From Mesorhizobium neociceri (GTDB lineage: Bacteria; Pseudomonadota; Alphaproteobacteria; Rhizobiales; Rhizobiaceae): 64,000 bases of DNA. Within the stretch, counting starts at the first letter, position 1, and each line of letters begins with the position of its first letter. Shown here one piece after another: positions 16,735-27,152 of this stretch. A program made the translations under genes and the position numbers. The stretch lies in NCBI RefSeq assembly GCF_013520985.1, contig NZ_JACDTY010000015.1, positions 1 through 64,000 of the forward strand, read 5' to 3'. A model generated the notes under the pieces. That model had not been told where the DNA came from. It saw only the letters and a program-made list of their open reading frames with translations, and ran no database searches.

Positions 16735-17766
16735 ATGCCCGAGAACCGCATCATGCTGGACGTGCTGAGAGGCGAGGCGCGCTTTCCGCCGCCGCTCTGG
16801 ATGATGCGTCAGGCCGGGCGCTATCTGCCGGAATATCGCGAGACCAGGAAGCGCGCCGGATCCTTTCTCGATCTCTGCTACAATCCAGACCTTGCCGTTG
16901 AAGTGACGCTGCAGCCGATCGAGCGCTTCGGCTTCGATGCCTCGATCCTGTTCTCCGACATCCTTGTCGTGCCCCATGCGCTGGGCCGTGACGTGCGCTT
17001 CGAAGAGGGTCGCGGACCGCTGCTGACGCCGATCACGGCGGCGGAGATTTCAGCTCTCAACAGCGAAACGTTTCACGTGAATCTCGAACCGGTCTACGAG
17101 ACGGTTCGCCGGCTGCGTGCAAAACTGCCTGACGAAACGACGCTGATTGGCTTTTGCGGCGCGCCGTGGACGGTGGCGACCTACATGATTGCCGGCCACG
17201 GCACACCCGACCAGGCGCCGGCGAGGCTGTTTGCCTATCGCGAACCCGCGGCTTTCCAGCAGCTTTTGAAAGTGCTTGCCATTCATTCGGCGGCCTATCT
17301 GATCCGACAGATCGAGGCCGGCGCCGACGTGGTGCAGATTTTTGATTCCTGGTCCGGCGTGCTCGACGATGCTTCTTTCGAAGCATTCTGTGTTGCGCCG
17401 GTGGCGGAGATCGTCGGGAAGGTTCGTGCCGTTCACCCCGATGTTCCGATCATCGGTTTTCCCAAGGGTGCCGGTGCCCGCTACCAGACCTATCGTGAGA
17501 AGACCGGTGTGACGGGGTTAGGGATCGACTGGACGGTGCCCCTGGACGCGGCGAAGGCACTGCAGGCCGGTGGCGCCGTGCAGGGCAACCTCGATCCCTT
17601 GCGGCTCGTGGCTGGCGGCACGGCGCTGTCCGATGGCGTCGATGCGATCCTGAAGGCGTTGGGTGACGGGCCGCTGATCTTCAATCTCGGCCACGGTATC
17701 ACGCCCGAGACGCCGGTGGCGCATGTCGAAGCAATGGTGAAGCAGGTGCGGAGCGCAACACGCTGA
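16735..17766 (+). CDS. hemE: Uroporphyrinogen decarboxylase
   Basis: 343 aa enzyme converting uroporphyrinogen III to coproporphyrinogen III in haem synthesis. Both signatures are present: PPLWMMRQAGRYLPEYR near residues 20-36 and GFCGAPWTVATYMIAG near 140-155. ATG 16735 gives the usual family length; the same frame is open back to 16411 but that stretch contains DnaA boxes. Its TGA overlaps the hemJ ATG by one base (TGATG). Confidence 0.97.
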   Translation: MPENRIMLDVLRGEARFPPPLWMMRQAGRYLPEYRETRKRAGSFLDLCYNPDLAVEVTLQPIERFGFDASILFSDILVVPHALGRDVRFEEGRGPLLTPITAAEISALNSETFHVNLEPVYETVRRLRAKLPDETTLIGFCGAPWTVATYMIAGHGTPDQAPARLFAYREPAAFQQLLKVLAIHSAAYLIRQIEAGADVVQIFDSWSGVLDDASFEAFCVAPVAEIVGKVRAVHPDVPIIGFPKGAGARYQTYREKTGVTGLGIDWTVPLDAAKALQAGGAVQGNLDPLRLVAGGTALSDGVDAILKALGDGPLIFNLGHGITPETPVAHVEAMVKQVRSATR

Positions 17767-18314
17767 TGGCTCAGTCGAACAATACGGGTAACGCTGCCGG
17801 CAGCACGGGTCAGGCAATGATGCGCATGACCATTGGCATCGTTGTCCTGGTGGTTCTCACCGCACTTCTGTTTTTTTTCGCCCCTGAGGACTTCTACCCC
17901 TGGGCGAAGGCGATCCATATCCTCGCCGTGATCTCCTGGATGGCGGGCATGCTCTATCTGCCGCGGCTGCTGGTTTATCACGCCGATGCCGAGAAGGGGT
18001 CGGTGCAGTCGGAAACCTTCAAGGTGATGGAGCGTCGGCTGCTGCGCGGCATCATAAATCCGGCGATGGTCGTCACCTGGGTGTTCGGGCTCTGGATGGC
18101 CTGGAAAGTTTTTGGCTTTCACGGCGGCTGGCTGCACGCCAAGATCGGCTTGGTGCTTCTGCTGTCCGGCGTGCATGGCTATTTGGCGGGCGCTGTCCGT
18201 AAATTCGCCGAGGATCGCAACGAAAAACCGGCAAGACACTGGCGGATCGTCAACGAGATCCCCACATTGCTGATGATCGCCATTGTGATCCTGGTTGTCG
18301 GCAAGCCGTTTTAG
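17766..18314 (+). CDS. hemJ: Protoporphyrinogen oxidase HemJ
   Basis: 182 aa integral membrane protein that oxidises protoporphyrinogen IX in bacteria lacking HemG and HemY. Membrane segments include MTIGIVVLVVLTALLFFFA, the family core WAKAIHILAVISWMAGMLYL with PRLLVYHADAE, and two further segments. The conserved His of AIHILA corresponds to the haem-ligand His of HemJ proteins. Translation is probably coupled to hemE through the TGATG overlap, so two haem-pathway steps form one operon. Confidence 0.9.
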   Translation: MAQSNNTGNAAGSTGQAMMRMTIGIVVLVVLTALLFFFAPEDFYPWAKAIHILAVISWMAGMLYLPRLLVYHADAEKGSVQSETFKVMERRLLRGIINPAMVVTWVFGLWMAWKVFGFHGGWLHAKIGLVLLLSGVHGYLAGAVRKFAEDRNEKPARHWRIVNEIPTLLMIAIVILVVGKPF

Positions 18315-18327
18315 GCGTTTGTTTGAC

Positions 18328-18370
18328 GCAATTCCCAAGGGAAAACCGCCAACACTTTTCCTGGAATTGC
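18328..18370. repeat. Short palindrome between hemJ and rho
   Basis: GCAATTCC at 18328 and GGAATTGC ending at 18370 form inverted ends around AAAACCGCCAACACTTTT. A related sequence with the same motif order is at 52804-52845. Such short rhizobial palindromes can act as hairpins at the 3' end of transcripts; there is no T-run here. Confidence 0.6.
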
Positions 18371-18532
18371 TTTTATCGGCGCCGCAAAACGCAGCTTGCT
18401 CTTTCAAACGACCGACGATACAAGACGGGTCTTCCTTCCCGTCATGCGCCGCCCATTTCGCTTTTCGGCCGCGCCCGGCATTTGTCGCATCCAGCCGATA
18501 TTTCCCTCCAAAAGCCTACTCAGAGTCCGTCT

Positions 18533-19798
18533 ATGCAAGAAATGAAACTCGCAGAGTTCAAGAACAAGAAACCGCCAGAGCTGATCGCTTATGCCGAATC
18601 GCTCGAAGTGGAAAACGCCAGCGTCATGCGCAAGCAGGAGCTGATGTTTGCCATCCTGAAGAAACTGGCAGCCCAGGAAATCGAGATCATCGGTGACGGT
18701 GTGGTCGAAGTGCTGCAGGACGGCTTCGGCTTCCTGCGCTCCGCCAATGCCAACTATCTGCCGGGTCCCGATGATATTTACATCTCGCCCTCGCAGATCC
18801 GCCGCTTCTCCTTGAAGACCGGCGACACCGTCGAAGGGCCGATCCGCAGCCCGAAAGAGGGCGAGCGCTATTTCGCCCTGCTCAAGGTCAACACCATCAA
18901 TTTCGACGATCCCGAAAAGATCCGTCACAAGATTCACTTCGACAATCTGACGCCGCTCTATCCGACCAAGCGGCTGAAGATGGAGATCGACAATCCGACC
19001 AGCAAGGACATCTCGCCGCGCGTCATCGACCTGGTGGCGCCGATCGGCAAGGGCCAGCGCGCACTGATCAACGCGCAGCCGCGTACCGGTAAAACCGTGC
19101 TGATGCAGAACATCGCCCACTCGATCACGGCCAACCATCCGGAATGCTATCTGATCGTGCTTCTGATCGACGAGCGACCGGAAGAAGTGACCGACATGCA
19201 GCGCTCGGTGAAGGGCGAGGTCATCTCCTCGACCTTCGACGAGCCGGCGGTGCGTCACGTCCAGGTCGCCGAAATGGTCATCGAGAAGGCCAAGCGCCTG
19301 GTCGAACATGGCCGCGACGTCGTCATCCTGCTCGATTCGATCACCCGTCTCGGCCGCGCCTACAACACCGTCGTGCCGTCATCTGGCAAGGTGCTGACCG
19401 GCGGTGTCGACGCCAACGCGCTGCAGCGGCCGAAGCGCTTCTTCGGTGCCGCCCGTAACATCGAGGAAGGCGGTTCGCTGACCATCATCGCCACCGCGCT
19501 GATCGACACCGGCAGCCGCATGGACGAAGTCATCTTCGAAGAGTTCAAGGGTACCGGCAACTGCGAAATCCAGCTCGACCGCAAGGTCGCTGACAAGCGC
19601 ATCTATCCGGCCATGGACATCTTGAAGTCCGGTACCCGCAAGGAGGACCTGCTGGTCTCCAAGCAGGACCTGCAGAAGATCTTCGTGCTGCGCCGCATCC
19701 TGGCGCCGATGGGAACAACCGACGCGATCGAGTTCCTCATCGACAAGCTGAAGCAGACCAAGACCAACGCCGATTTCTTTGATTCGATGAACACGTAA
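18533..19798 (+). CDS. rho: Transcription termination factor Rho
   Basis: 421 aa hexameric RNA-dependent ATPase that ends transcription. The N-terminal Rho domain (MKLAEFKNKKPPELIAYAES), the RNA-binding cold-shock-like domain (LQDGFGFLRSANANYLPGPD, IRRFSLKTGDTVEG), Walker A QPRTGKTVL near residue 182, and Walker B VVILLDSITRLGRAYN are present, with the Q/R-loop NIEEGGSLTIIATAL. ATG 18533 gives the normal length. A hairpin terminator follows at 19829. Confidence 0.97.
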   Translation: MQEMKLAEFKNKKPPELIAYAESLEVENASVMRKQELMFAILKKLAAQEIEIIGDGVVEVLQDGFGFLRSANANYLPGPDDIYISPSQIRRFSLKTGDTVEGPIRSPKEGERYFALLKVNTINFDDPEKIRHKIHFDNLTPLYPTKRLKMEIDNPTSKDISPRVIDLVAPIGKGQRALINAQPRTGKTVLMQNIAHSITANHPECYLIVLLIDERPEEVTDMQRSVKGEVISSTFDEPAVRHVQVAEMVIEKAKRLVEHGRDVVILLDSITRLGRAYNTVVPSSGKVLTGGVDANALQRPKRFFGAARNIEEGGSLTIIATALIDTGSRMDEVIFEEFKGTGNCEIQLDRKVADKRIYPAMDILKSGTRKEDLLVSKQDLQKIFVLRRILAPMGTTDAIEFLIDKLKQTKTNADFFDSMNT

Positions 19799-19828
19799 GA
19801 ACGGCCCACTCCGGTCAATGCATTGAAG

Positions 19829-19859
19829 CCCCATTCCGGGAAACCGGGATGGGGTTTTT
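19829..19859 (+). terminator. Rho-independent terminator after rho
   Basis: CCCCATTCCGG and CCGGGATGGGG arms (one G-T wobble) around a short A-rich loop, followed by five T. It starts 30 bases after the rho stop codon. Confidence 0.85.
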
Positions 19860-19964
19860 CGTTGTCCTGTGAACAGGTCGCATTCCCGATACGGAGTGGC
19901 CATAGGCGGCAACTTCTATCGCTCCCTTCATGCGAGGACTCGTGCCCCGAAGATCGGAAGCCGC

Positions 19965-20891
19965 ATGAAGAAAACAATCCCGACCTTGATCGGCTTTTCG
20001 GCCATTCTGACATGGTCATTTCTGGCGCTGCTTTCGACCGCGGCGGGACCGGTTCCGCCTTTTCAACTCGCGGCGATGACGTTTCTGCTCGGCGGGATGG
20101 TCGGCGCCTCGAGTTGGCTTGTCCGTCCGTCGGCGATCCGGTCGCTGCGCCAGCCATGGCAGGTCTGGGCGCTCGGCACGGCGGGGCTGTGCATCTACCA
20201 CTGCGCCTATTTCTTCGCCATCCAGTCGGCGCCACCGGTCGAGGTCAGCCTGATCGCCTATCTTTGGCCGTTGCTGATCGTCGTCTTTGCCGCCTTCCTG
20301 CCCGGAGAGAAGCTAAAGGCCCATCACGTCGCCGGCGTCGCGCTTGGCCTCGTGGGCGCCATCGTTGTGATCACCAGGGGCGGCACGATCGGCTTGGCCA
20401 ATGGCGTGATGAAGGGCCATGTCATCGCGCTGTTCTGCGCTTTCATCTGGGCCGGCTATTCGGTTCTGTCGCGCCGCTTCGGCAAGGTGCCGACCGATGT
20501 CGTGGCGGGCTATTGCTTCATCACCGCAGCGGTCGCTTTCGTGCTGCATCTGACGCTCGAAACCACCGTCTGGCCGCAGTCGGCAACGCAGTGGAGCGCC
20601 ATCGTCCTCCTGGGCGCGATACCGCTCGGCGCCGGCTTTTACGCCTGGGATTATGGCTGCAAGCACGGGGACATCATGATCCTCGGCGCTTTGTCCTATG
20701 CCGCGCCGCTGTTTTCGGTGATCGTGCTTCTGCTGGCGGGCTTCGGCGTGTTTCATTGGTCAGTCGCCATGGCCTGCATCCTGATCACGGTCGGAGCGGT
20801 GATCGCGGCCAAGGATTTGCTGCTTAGGCCTCGGTCGCCCGCTATTGACGCAACGCCGCGTCCTTCGGCCTTGGATGGAAGGACTGGCTGA
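19965..20891 (+). CDS. EamA/DMT-family exporter
   Basis: 308 aa integral membrane protein with about ten hydrophobic helices in two EamA repeats, for example GFSAILTWSFLALLS and LCIYHCAYFFAIQSAPPVEV in the first and GHVIALFCAFIWAGYSVLSR in the second. The overall pattern, including PPVEVSLIAYLWPLLIVVFA, resembles aromatic amino acid exporters of the YddG type, but the substrate is not certain. ATG 19965 was chosen over a longer frame because it begins directly at the first membrane segment. It ends one base from the convergent DUF255 gene. Confidence 0.85.
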   Translation: MKKTIPTLIGFSAILTWSFLALLSTAAGPVPPFQLAAMTFLLGGMVGASSWLVRPSAIRSLRQPWQVWALGTAGLCIYHCAYFFAIQSAPPVEVSLIAYLWPLLIVVFAAFLPGEKLKAHHVAGVALGLVGAIVVITRGGTIGLANGVMKGHVIALFCAFIWAGYSVLSRRFGKVPTDVVAGYCFITAAVAFVLHLTLETTVWPQSATQWSAIVLLGAIPLGAGFYAWDYGCKHGDIMILGALSYAAPLFSVIVLLLAGFGVFHWSVAMACILITVGAVIAAKDLLLRPRSPAIDATPRPSALDGRTG

Positions 20892-20892
20892 G

Positions 20893-22920
<2,028 letters not shown>

Positions 22921-22982
22921 GCTCGGTTTGGCGGTGTCGGAATTGTTGACCGGAAGCTAGGGCGGTTCGGAAGAGCGGGCAA

Positions 22983-24299
22983 ATGATTTCAGGCGATTCG
23001 ATTGTAGCGCTGTCCAGCGGCCGCCTCCCCGCGGGGATCGCCGTCATCCGCATTTCCGGCCCAAAGACTCGATTCGTTATCGAAACGACTGCCGGCAGCG
23101 TGGTTAAGGACCGGGTTGCGGCCTTGCGCAAGCTTCGGGCGGCGGACGGATCGTTGATCGACAACGGCCTGGTGTTGTTTTTTCCCGGGCCGAACAGCTT
23201 TACCGGCGAGGATGTCGCCGAATTCCACGTCCATGGCGGCCGCGCCGTCGCCGGAAAGATGCTGGAGGTCATCGCCGGTTTTGATGGCGTCCGGCACGCA
23301 GAGCCAGGCGAATTCACGCGGCGCGCCTTTCTCAACGGCAAGCTCGACCTGGTCGAGACCGAGGCGCTTGCGGATCTGGTCAGTGCCGAGACCGAGGCGC
23401 AGCGCCGCTTTGCGGTGCAAAATGCCGAGGGAGCGCAGAGTGCGCTCTATCTCGGTTGGCGGCGGCGATTGATCCACGCACGGGCGATGATCGAAGCGGA
23501 AATCGACTTTGCCGACGAGGACGACGTGCCGGGTTCCGTTTCGGATGCGGTCTGGTCCGATGTCAGAGTAATGGTCGACGAGATCGGCCAGCATGTCGAC
23601 GGATTCCATGCCGCCGAGATCATCCGCGACGGTTTCGAGGTCGTTATCCTCGGCGCGCCGAATGCCGGCAAGTCCAGTCTGTTCAATGCGCTGGCCCGAC
23701 GCGAGGCGGCGATTGTTACCGATGAGCCGGGCACGACGCGCGATTTGCTCGAGGTGGTGCTGGATCTTAATGGCGTGCGGGTCAGGGTGACCGACACGGC
23801 CGGATTGCGTGATGCGCCCGGCAAGGTCGAGGCAATCGGCATCGAGAGGGCACGCGCCAAGGCGCATGGTGCCGACCTCGTCTTGCTACTTGAAGACATG
23901 GTCGATCCCGTCGATGCCGGTGCGGTGCGTTCCGATGCGCCGCTCCTGAGAATTGGAACCAAAGCCGATCTGGCCGGAGGAAAATTGGGGGGTTACGACA
24001 CGATCATTTCGACCAGGGATGGCACGGGACTGAAGGATCTACTGGCCGAGATCGGCCTGCGCGCCGCCGCCGCGATTGGCGATGCCGGCGATATTCTGCC
24101 GTCGCGGCTGCGCCATGTGGAACTGCTGAAGGAGACCACGCGGTTTCTGGTCTCGGCTGTGTCAGGGCAGGATCGCGGCCAGGAGCTGCGGGCAGAGGAG
24201 TTGCGCCTTGCTGCGGACCGGCTTGGCCGGATCGTCGGGGCTGTCGATGTCGAGGATTTGCTCGACGTGATTTTTTCGCAGTTTTGCATCGGGAAGTGA
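22983..24299 (+). CDS. mnmE: tRNA modification GTPase MnmE
   Basis: 438 aa GTPase that with MnmG installs the (c)mnm5 group on wobble U34 of tRNAs. The N-terminal formyl-THF-binding domain begins DSIVALSSGRLPAGIAVIR; G1 GAPNAGKSS is near residue 224, G2 TTRDLLE, G3 DTAGLRD near 271, G4 GTKAD, and the C-terminal Cys motif is QFCIGK. Its TGA at 24297-24299 is also the first three bases of a parS-like site. The partner mnmG follows after the parS cluster. Confidence 0.97.
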   Translation: MISGDSIVALSSGRLPAGIAVIRISGPKTRFVIETTAGSVVKDRVAALRKLRAADGSLIDNGLVLFFPGPNSFTGEDVAEFHVHGGRAVAGKMLEVIAGFDGVRHAEPGEFTRRAFLNGKLDLVETEALADLVSAETEAQRRFAVQNAEGAQSALYLGWRRRLIHARAMIEAEIDFADEDDVPGSVSDAVWSDVRVMVDEIGQHVDGFHAAEIIRDGFEVVILGAPNAGKSSLFNALARREAAIVTDEPGTTRDLLEVVLDLNGVRVRVTDTAGLRDAPGKVEAIGIERARAKAHGADLVLLLEDMVDPVDAGAVRSDAPLLRIGTKADLAGGKLGGYDTIISTRDGTGLKDLLAEIGLRAAAAIGDAGDILPSRLRHVELLKETTRFLVSAVSGQDRGQELRAEELRLAADRLGRIVGAVDVEDLLDVIFSQFCIGK

Positions 24300-24312
24300 C
24301 TCACGTGAAACA
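24297..24312 (+). promoter_or_regulatory. parS-like ParB binding site 1
   Basis: TGACTCACGTGAAACA matches the parS consensus TGTTTCACGTGAAACA at 14 of 16 positions. It overlaps the mnmE stop codon. Confidence 0.8.
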
Positions 24313-24331
24313 CGGAGCGCGGCGCAGATCG

Positions 24332-24347
24332 CGACTCACGTGAAACA
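24332..24347 (+). promoter_or_regulatory. parS-like ParB binding site 2
   Basis: CGACTCACGTGAAACA, 13 of 16 matches to the parS consensus with an intact CACGTGAAACA half; 35 bases after site 1. Confidence 0.72.
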
Positions 24348-24362
24348 TTGGGCCGGCGTCGT

Positions 24363-24378
24363 TGTTTCACGTGAAACG
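24363..24378 (+). promoter_or_regulatory. parS-like ParB binding site 3
   Basis: TGTTTCACGTGAAACG, 15 of 16 matches to the parS consensus; the best site of the cluster between mnmE and mnmG. Confidence 0.92.
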
Positions 24379-24455
24379 GGCCGCTGCGCTAAAAGAATCT
24401 CAACTTGGTCGGAGGTCAGCGCGGTGTAGATCGGCGTGATTACACTCACCGCCCA

Positions 24456-24471
24456 TGACTCACGTGAAACA
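24456..24471 (+). promoter_or_regulatory. parS-like ParB binding site 4
   Basis: TGACTCACGTGAAACA, 14 of 16 matches and identical to site 1. The remaining intergenic bases to mnmG (24584) show no other motif. Confidence 0.8.
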
Positions 24472-24583
24472 CCGCAACCCGGCCTCGTCGACCGTTGTCA
24501 ACCATATCGAATCACCCCTCCATCCTTGACAGCGCCGTCTCTCGGGGACATGTGTCGGGCAATCTCTGAATCTGGAACGGAAA

Positions 24584-26458
24584 ATGATCGATCACTATGA
24601 TGTGGTTGTGGTGGGCGGCGGCCATGCCGGGTGCGAGGCGGCCAGTGTGGCTGCGCGTGCCGGCGCCAGGACCGCGCTGGTGACGCTGCGCTTCGACACG
24701 ATCGGCGTCATGTCCTGCAACCCGGCCATCGGCGGGCTCGGCAAGGGCCATCTGGTGCGCGAGATCGACGCCATGGACGGGCTGATGGGGCGCGTTGCCG
24801 ATGCCGCCGGCATCCAGTTCCGCCTGCTCAATCGTCGCAAGGGACCTGCCGTGCGCGGGCCGCGCACACAGGCGGACCGCAAGTTGTACCGGCTGGCCAT
24901 GCAGGAAGCGATTCGGCAGCAGAACGATCTCGACGTCGTCGAAGGCGAGGTTCTGGACTTCGAGATCGACGATGGACGGATCGCCGCCGTGCTCCTGGCC
25001 GATGGCCGGCGGCTGGCCTGTGGCGCCGTCGTTTTGACCACTGGCACCTTCCTGCGCGGCCTCATCCATATTGGCGAAAGGAAGATCGTCGGCGGGCGGA
25101 TGAATGAACAGGCGAGCCTTGGCCTGTCGGCGACGATGAGCCGCGCCGGCTTTGCGCTCGGGCGGCTGAAGACCGGAACACCGCCGCGGCTGGATGGCCG
25201 CACCATCGACTGGGTTTCGCTGGAAAGCCAGGCGGCGGACGAACATCCCTCGCCGTTCTCGCTGCTGACCGATGCGATACAGAACCCGCAGATCCATTGC
25301 GGCATCACCCGCACAACGCCGGCGACGCATGAGCTGATCCGCGCCAATCTCGGCCGCTCGGCCATGTATTCCGGCTCGATCGAGGGCGTCGGACCACGCT
25401 ATTGCCCGTCGATCGAGGACAAGATCGTCAAGTTCGGCGATCGCGAGGGACACCAGATTTTCCTCGAGCCGGAAGGGCTCGACGACGACACCGTCTACCC
25501 CAACGGCATCTCGACCTCCCTGCCCGAGGATGTGCAACTCGAGATTCTGAAGACGATACCGGGCCTGGAGCGCGCGACCATGCTGCAGCCCGGCTATGCC
25601 ATCGAATACGACCATGTCGATCCGCGCGAGCTCGAACCGACGCTGGAGACCAAGCGGATCGCCGGCCTGTTCCTGGCCGGACAGATCAACGGTACCACCG
25701 GTTATGAAGAAGCCGGCGCGCAAGGCCTGCTTGCCGGGCTGAACGCGGCGCGCAAGGCGGCCGCCGGCGACCAGATCGTACTCAGCCGCACCGAGGCCTA
25801 TATCGGCGTGATGGTCGACGACCTCACCAGCCGTGGTATTGCCGAACCCTATCGCATGTTCACCTCGCGGGCTGAGTTCCGGCTGTCGCTGCGGGCCGAC
25901 AACGCCGATGAGCGGCTGACGCCGCTGGCGATGCGGCTGGGGATTGCTTCGTCGCAGCGGATGCAGCGGTTCAATCAAGTGACTGAGGGCCTCGATAAGG
26001 CACGCGACCTCGCCCGGGCAACGACCATGACGCCCAATGAAGCGGCGCGGCATGGGCTTGAGGTGAACAAGGATGGCGTGCGCCGCTCGGCCTATGAACT
26101 GCTCGCCTACCCCGGCGTCGATGTCGCCTGGCTCGCCCGTGTCGCACCGGCCTTTGGTGCTATCGACGCCAAGACGGCAGAGCGGCTCGAAACGGAAGCG
26201 AAATATTCGGTTTATCTCGATCGCCAGCAAGCCGATGTCGCGCAGATCCGGCATGAGGAAAGCCGGCTGATCCCCGCCTCTGTCGATTTTGCCGATGTTC
26301 CAGGACTTTCTAATGAGCTTAAGCAGAAGATGCGGACGCGGCAGCCGCGCTCGATTGCAGATGCGCAGCGCATGGAAGGCATGACACCGGCGGCGCTCGC
26401 GATCATCGTCGCGCATGTCCGCAACGCCGAATCGGCGGCGCAAAGGGCCGTTGCGTGA
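24584..26458 (+). CDS. mnmG: tRNA uridine-5-carboxymethylaminomethyl modification enzyme MnmG
   Basis: 624 aa FAD/NADH enzyme, partner of MnmE in U34 modification. The FAD-binding VVVGGGHAGCEAASVAARAG starts at residue 8; SCNPAIGGLGKGHLVREIDA, GPAVRGPRTQADRKLY, the helix segment GRLKTGTPPRLDG and AGQINGTTGYEEAGAQGLLA are GidA signatures. The C-terminal tRNA-contact region includes VDFADVPGLSNELKQKM. It ends within the GTG start of rsmG (GTGA). Confidence 0.97.
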   Translation: MIDHYDVVVVGGGHAGCEAASVAARAGARTALVTLRFDTIGVMSCNPAIGGLGKGHLVREIDAMDGLMGRVADAAGIQFRLLNRRKGPAVRGPRTQADRKLYRLAMQEAIRQQNDLDVVEGEVLDFEIDDGRIAAVLLADGRRLACGAVVLTTGTFLRGLIHIGERKIVGGRMNEQASLGLSATMSRAGFALGRLKTGTPPRLDGRTIDWVSLESQAADEHPSPFSLLTDAIQNPQIHCGITRTTPATHELIRANLGRSAMYSGSIEGVGPRYCPSIEDKIVKFGDREGHQIFLEPEGLDDDTVYPNGISTSLPEDVQLEILKTIPGLERATMLQPGYAIEYDHVDPRELEPTLETKRIAGLFLAGQINGTTGYEEAGAQGLLAGLNAARKAAAGDQIVLSRTEAYIGVMVDDLTSRGIAEPYRMFTSRAEFRLSLRADNADERLTPLAMRLGIASSQRMQRFNQVTEGLDKARDLARATTMTPNEAARHGLEVNKDGVRRSAYELLAYPGVDVAWLARVAPAFGAIDAKTAERLETEAKYSVYLDRQQADVAQIRHEESRLIPASVDFADVPGLSNELKQKMRTRQPRSIADAQRMEGMTPAALAIIVAHVRNAESAAQRAVA

Positions 26459-27087
26459 GCGCTGCCTCATGGACGAGCCTGCAAGAGGCCGCGGGACCGG
26501 TTTCACGTGAAACATTCGAGTGCCTGGTGGCGTTCGAACAGCTGTTTCTAAAATGGAACCGCAGCATCAACCTTGCGGCGCCGTCGACGCTGGACGATGT
26601 CTGGGGGCGCCACATTCTGGATAGCGCCCAGCTGGCGCGAATCGCTCCTGACGCAAAACGCTGGGTCGATCTCGGTTCGGGCGGCGGCTTTCCCGGTCTG
26701 GTGCTGGCTTTCCTGCTTGTCGAGCGCGATGGCGCGTCGATCGATCTGGTCGAGAGCAACCGCAAGAAAGCGTCGTTCCTGCAAGCGGTCATCGGCCAGT
26801 TCGGTTTGCCGGCTCGGGTCGTCGCGCGACGCATCGACGACAGCTATGCGTTTGTTTCCGCACCGGAAATCGTCACGGCACGAGCACTAGCCGCGCTGCC
26901 CGCACTGCTCGATCTGTCGGCGCCATGGCTGACCAAGGGGTCGCGCGCGCTGTTCCACAAAGGCCGGGATTACCGCGTAGAAGTGGAAGAAAGCACTCAC
27001 CGCTGGGCCTTCGATCTGGTAGAACATCCGAGCATGACCGACGCCCATGGCGTCATCCTCGAATTGGCCGATCTGCGGACTGCGTAA
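26455..27087 (+). CDS. rsmG: 16S rRNA (guanine527-N7)-methyltransferase RsmG
   Basis: 210 aa SAM-dependent methyltransferase modifying G527 of 16S rRNA. The SAM site is VDLGSGGGFPGLVLAFLL near residue 71; NLAAPSTLDDVWGRHILDS and VTARALAALPALL are family motifs. It starts with GTG overlapping the mnmG stop. A 15-of-16 parS site is embedded at codons 15-20 (26499-26514). Followed by parA after 65 bases. Confidence 0.95.
   Translation: MSAASWTSLQEAAGPVSRETFECLVAFEQLFLKWNRSINLAAPSTLDDVWGRHILDSAQLARIAPDAKRWVDLGSGGGFPGLVLAFLLVERDGASIDLVESNRKKASFLQAVIGQFGLPARVVARRIDDSYAFVSAPEIVTARALAALPALLDLSAPWLTKGSRALFHKGRDYRVEVEESTHRWAFDLVEHPSMTDAHGVILELADLRTA
26499..26514 (+). promoter_or_regulatory. parS-like ParB binding site 5, inside rsmG
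   Basis: GGTTTCACGTGAAACA matches the parS consensus at 15 of 16 positions. It lies within the rsmG reading frame, where it encodes VSRET. Confidence 0.88.
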
Positions 27088-27152
27088 CCTTCCTTTTCGC
27101 GACCGCCGGCGACCCTTTGGCGACCCGCAAGATGAATACTTGGCATAGACCC

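Noticed and set aside
24512..26515. 667-codon open frame antisense to mnmG
   Set aside because: High GC codon bias in mnmG leaves the opposite strand open. The translation is Arg/His/Gly-rich without family motifs, while mnmG is certain.
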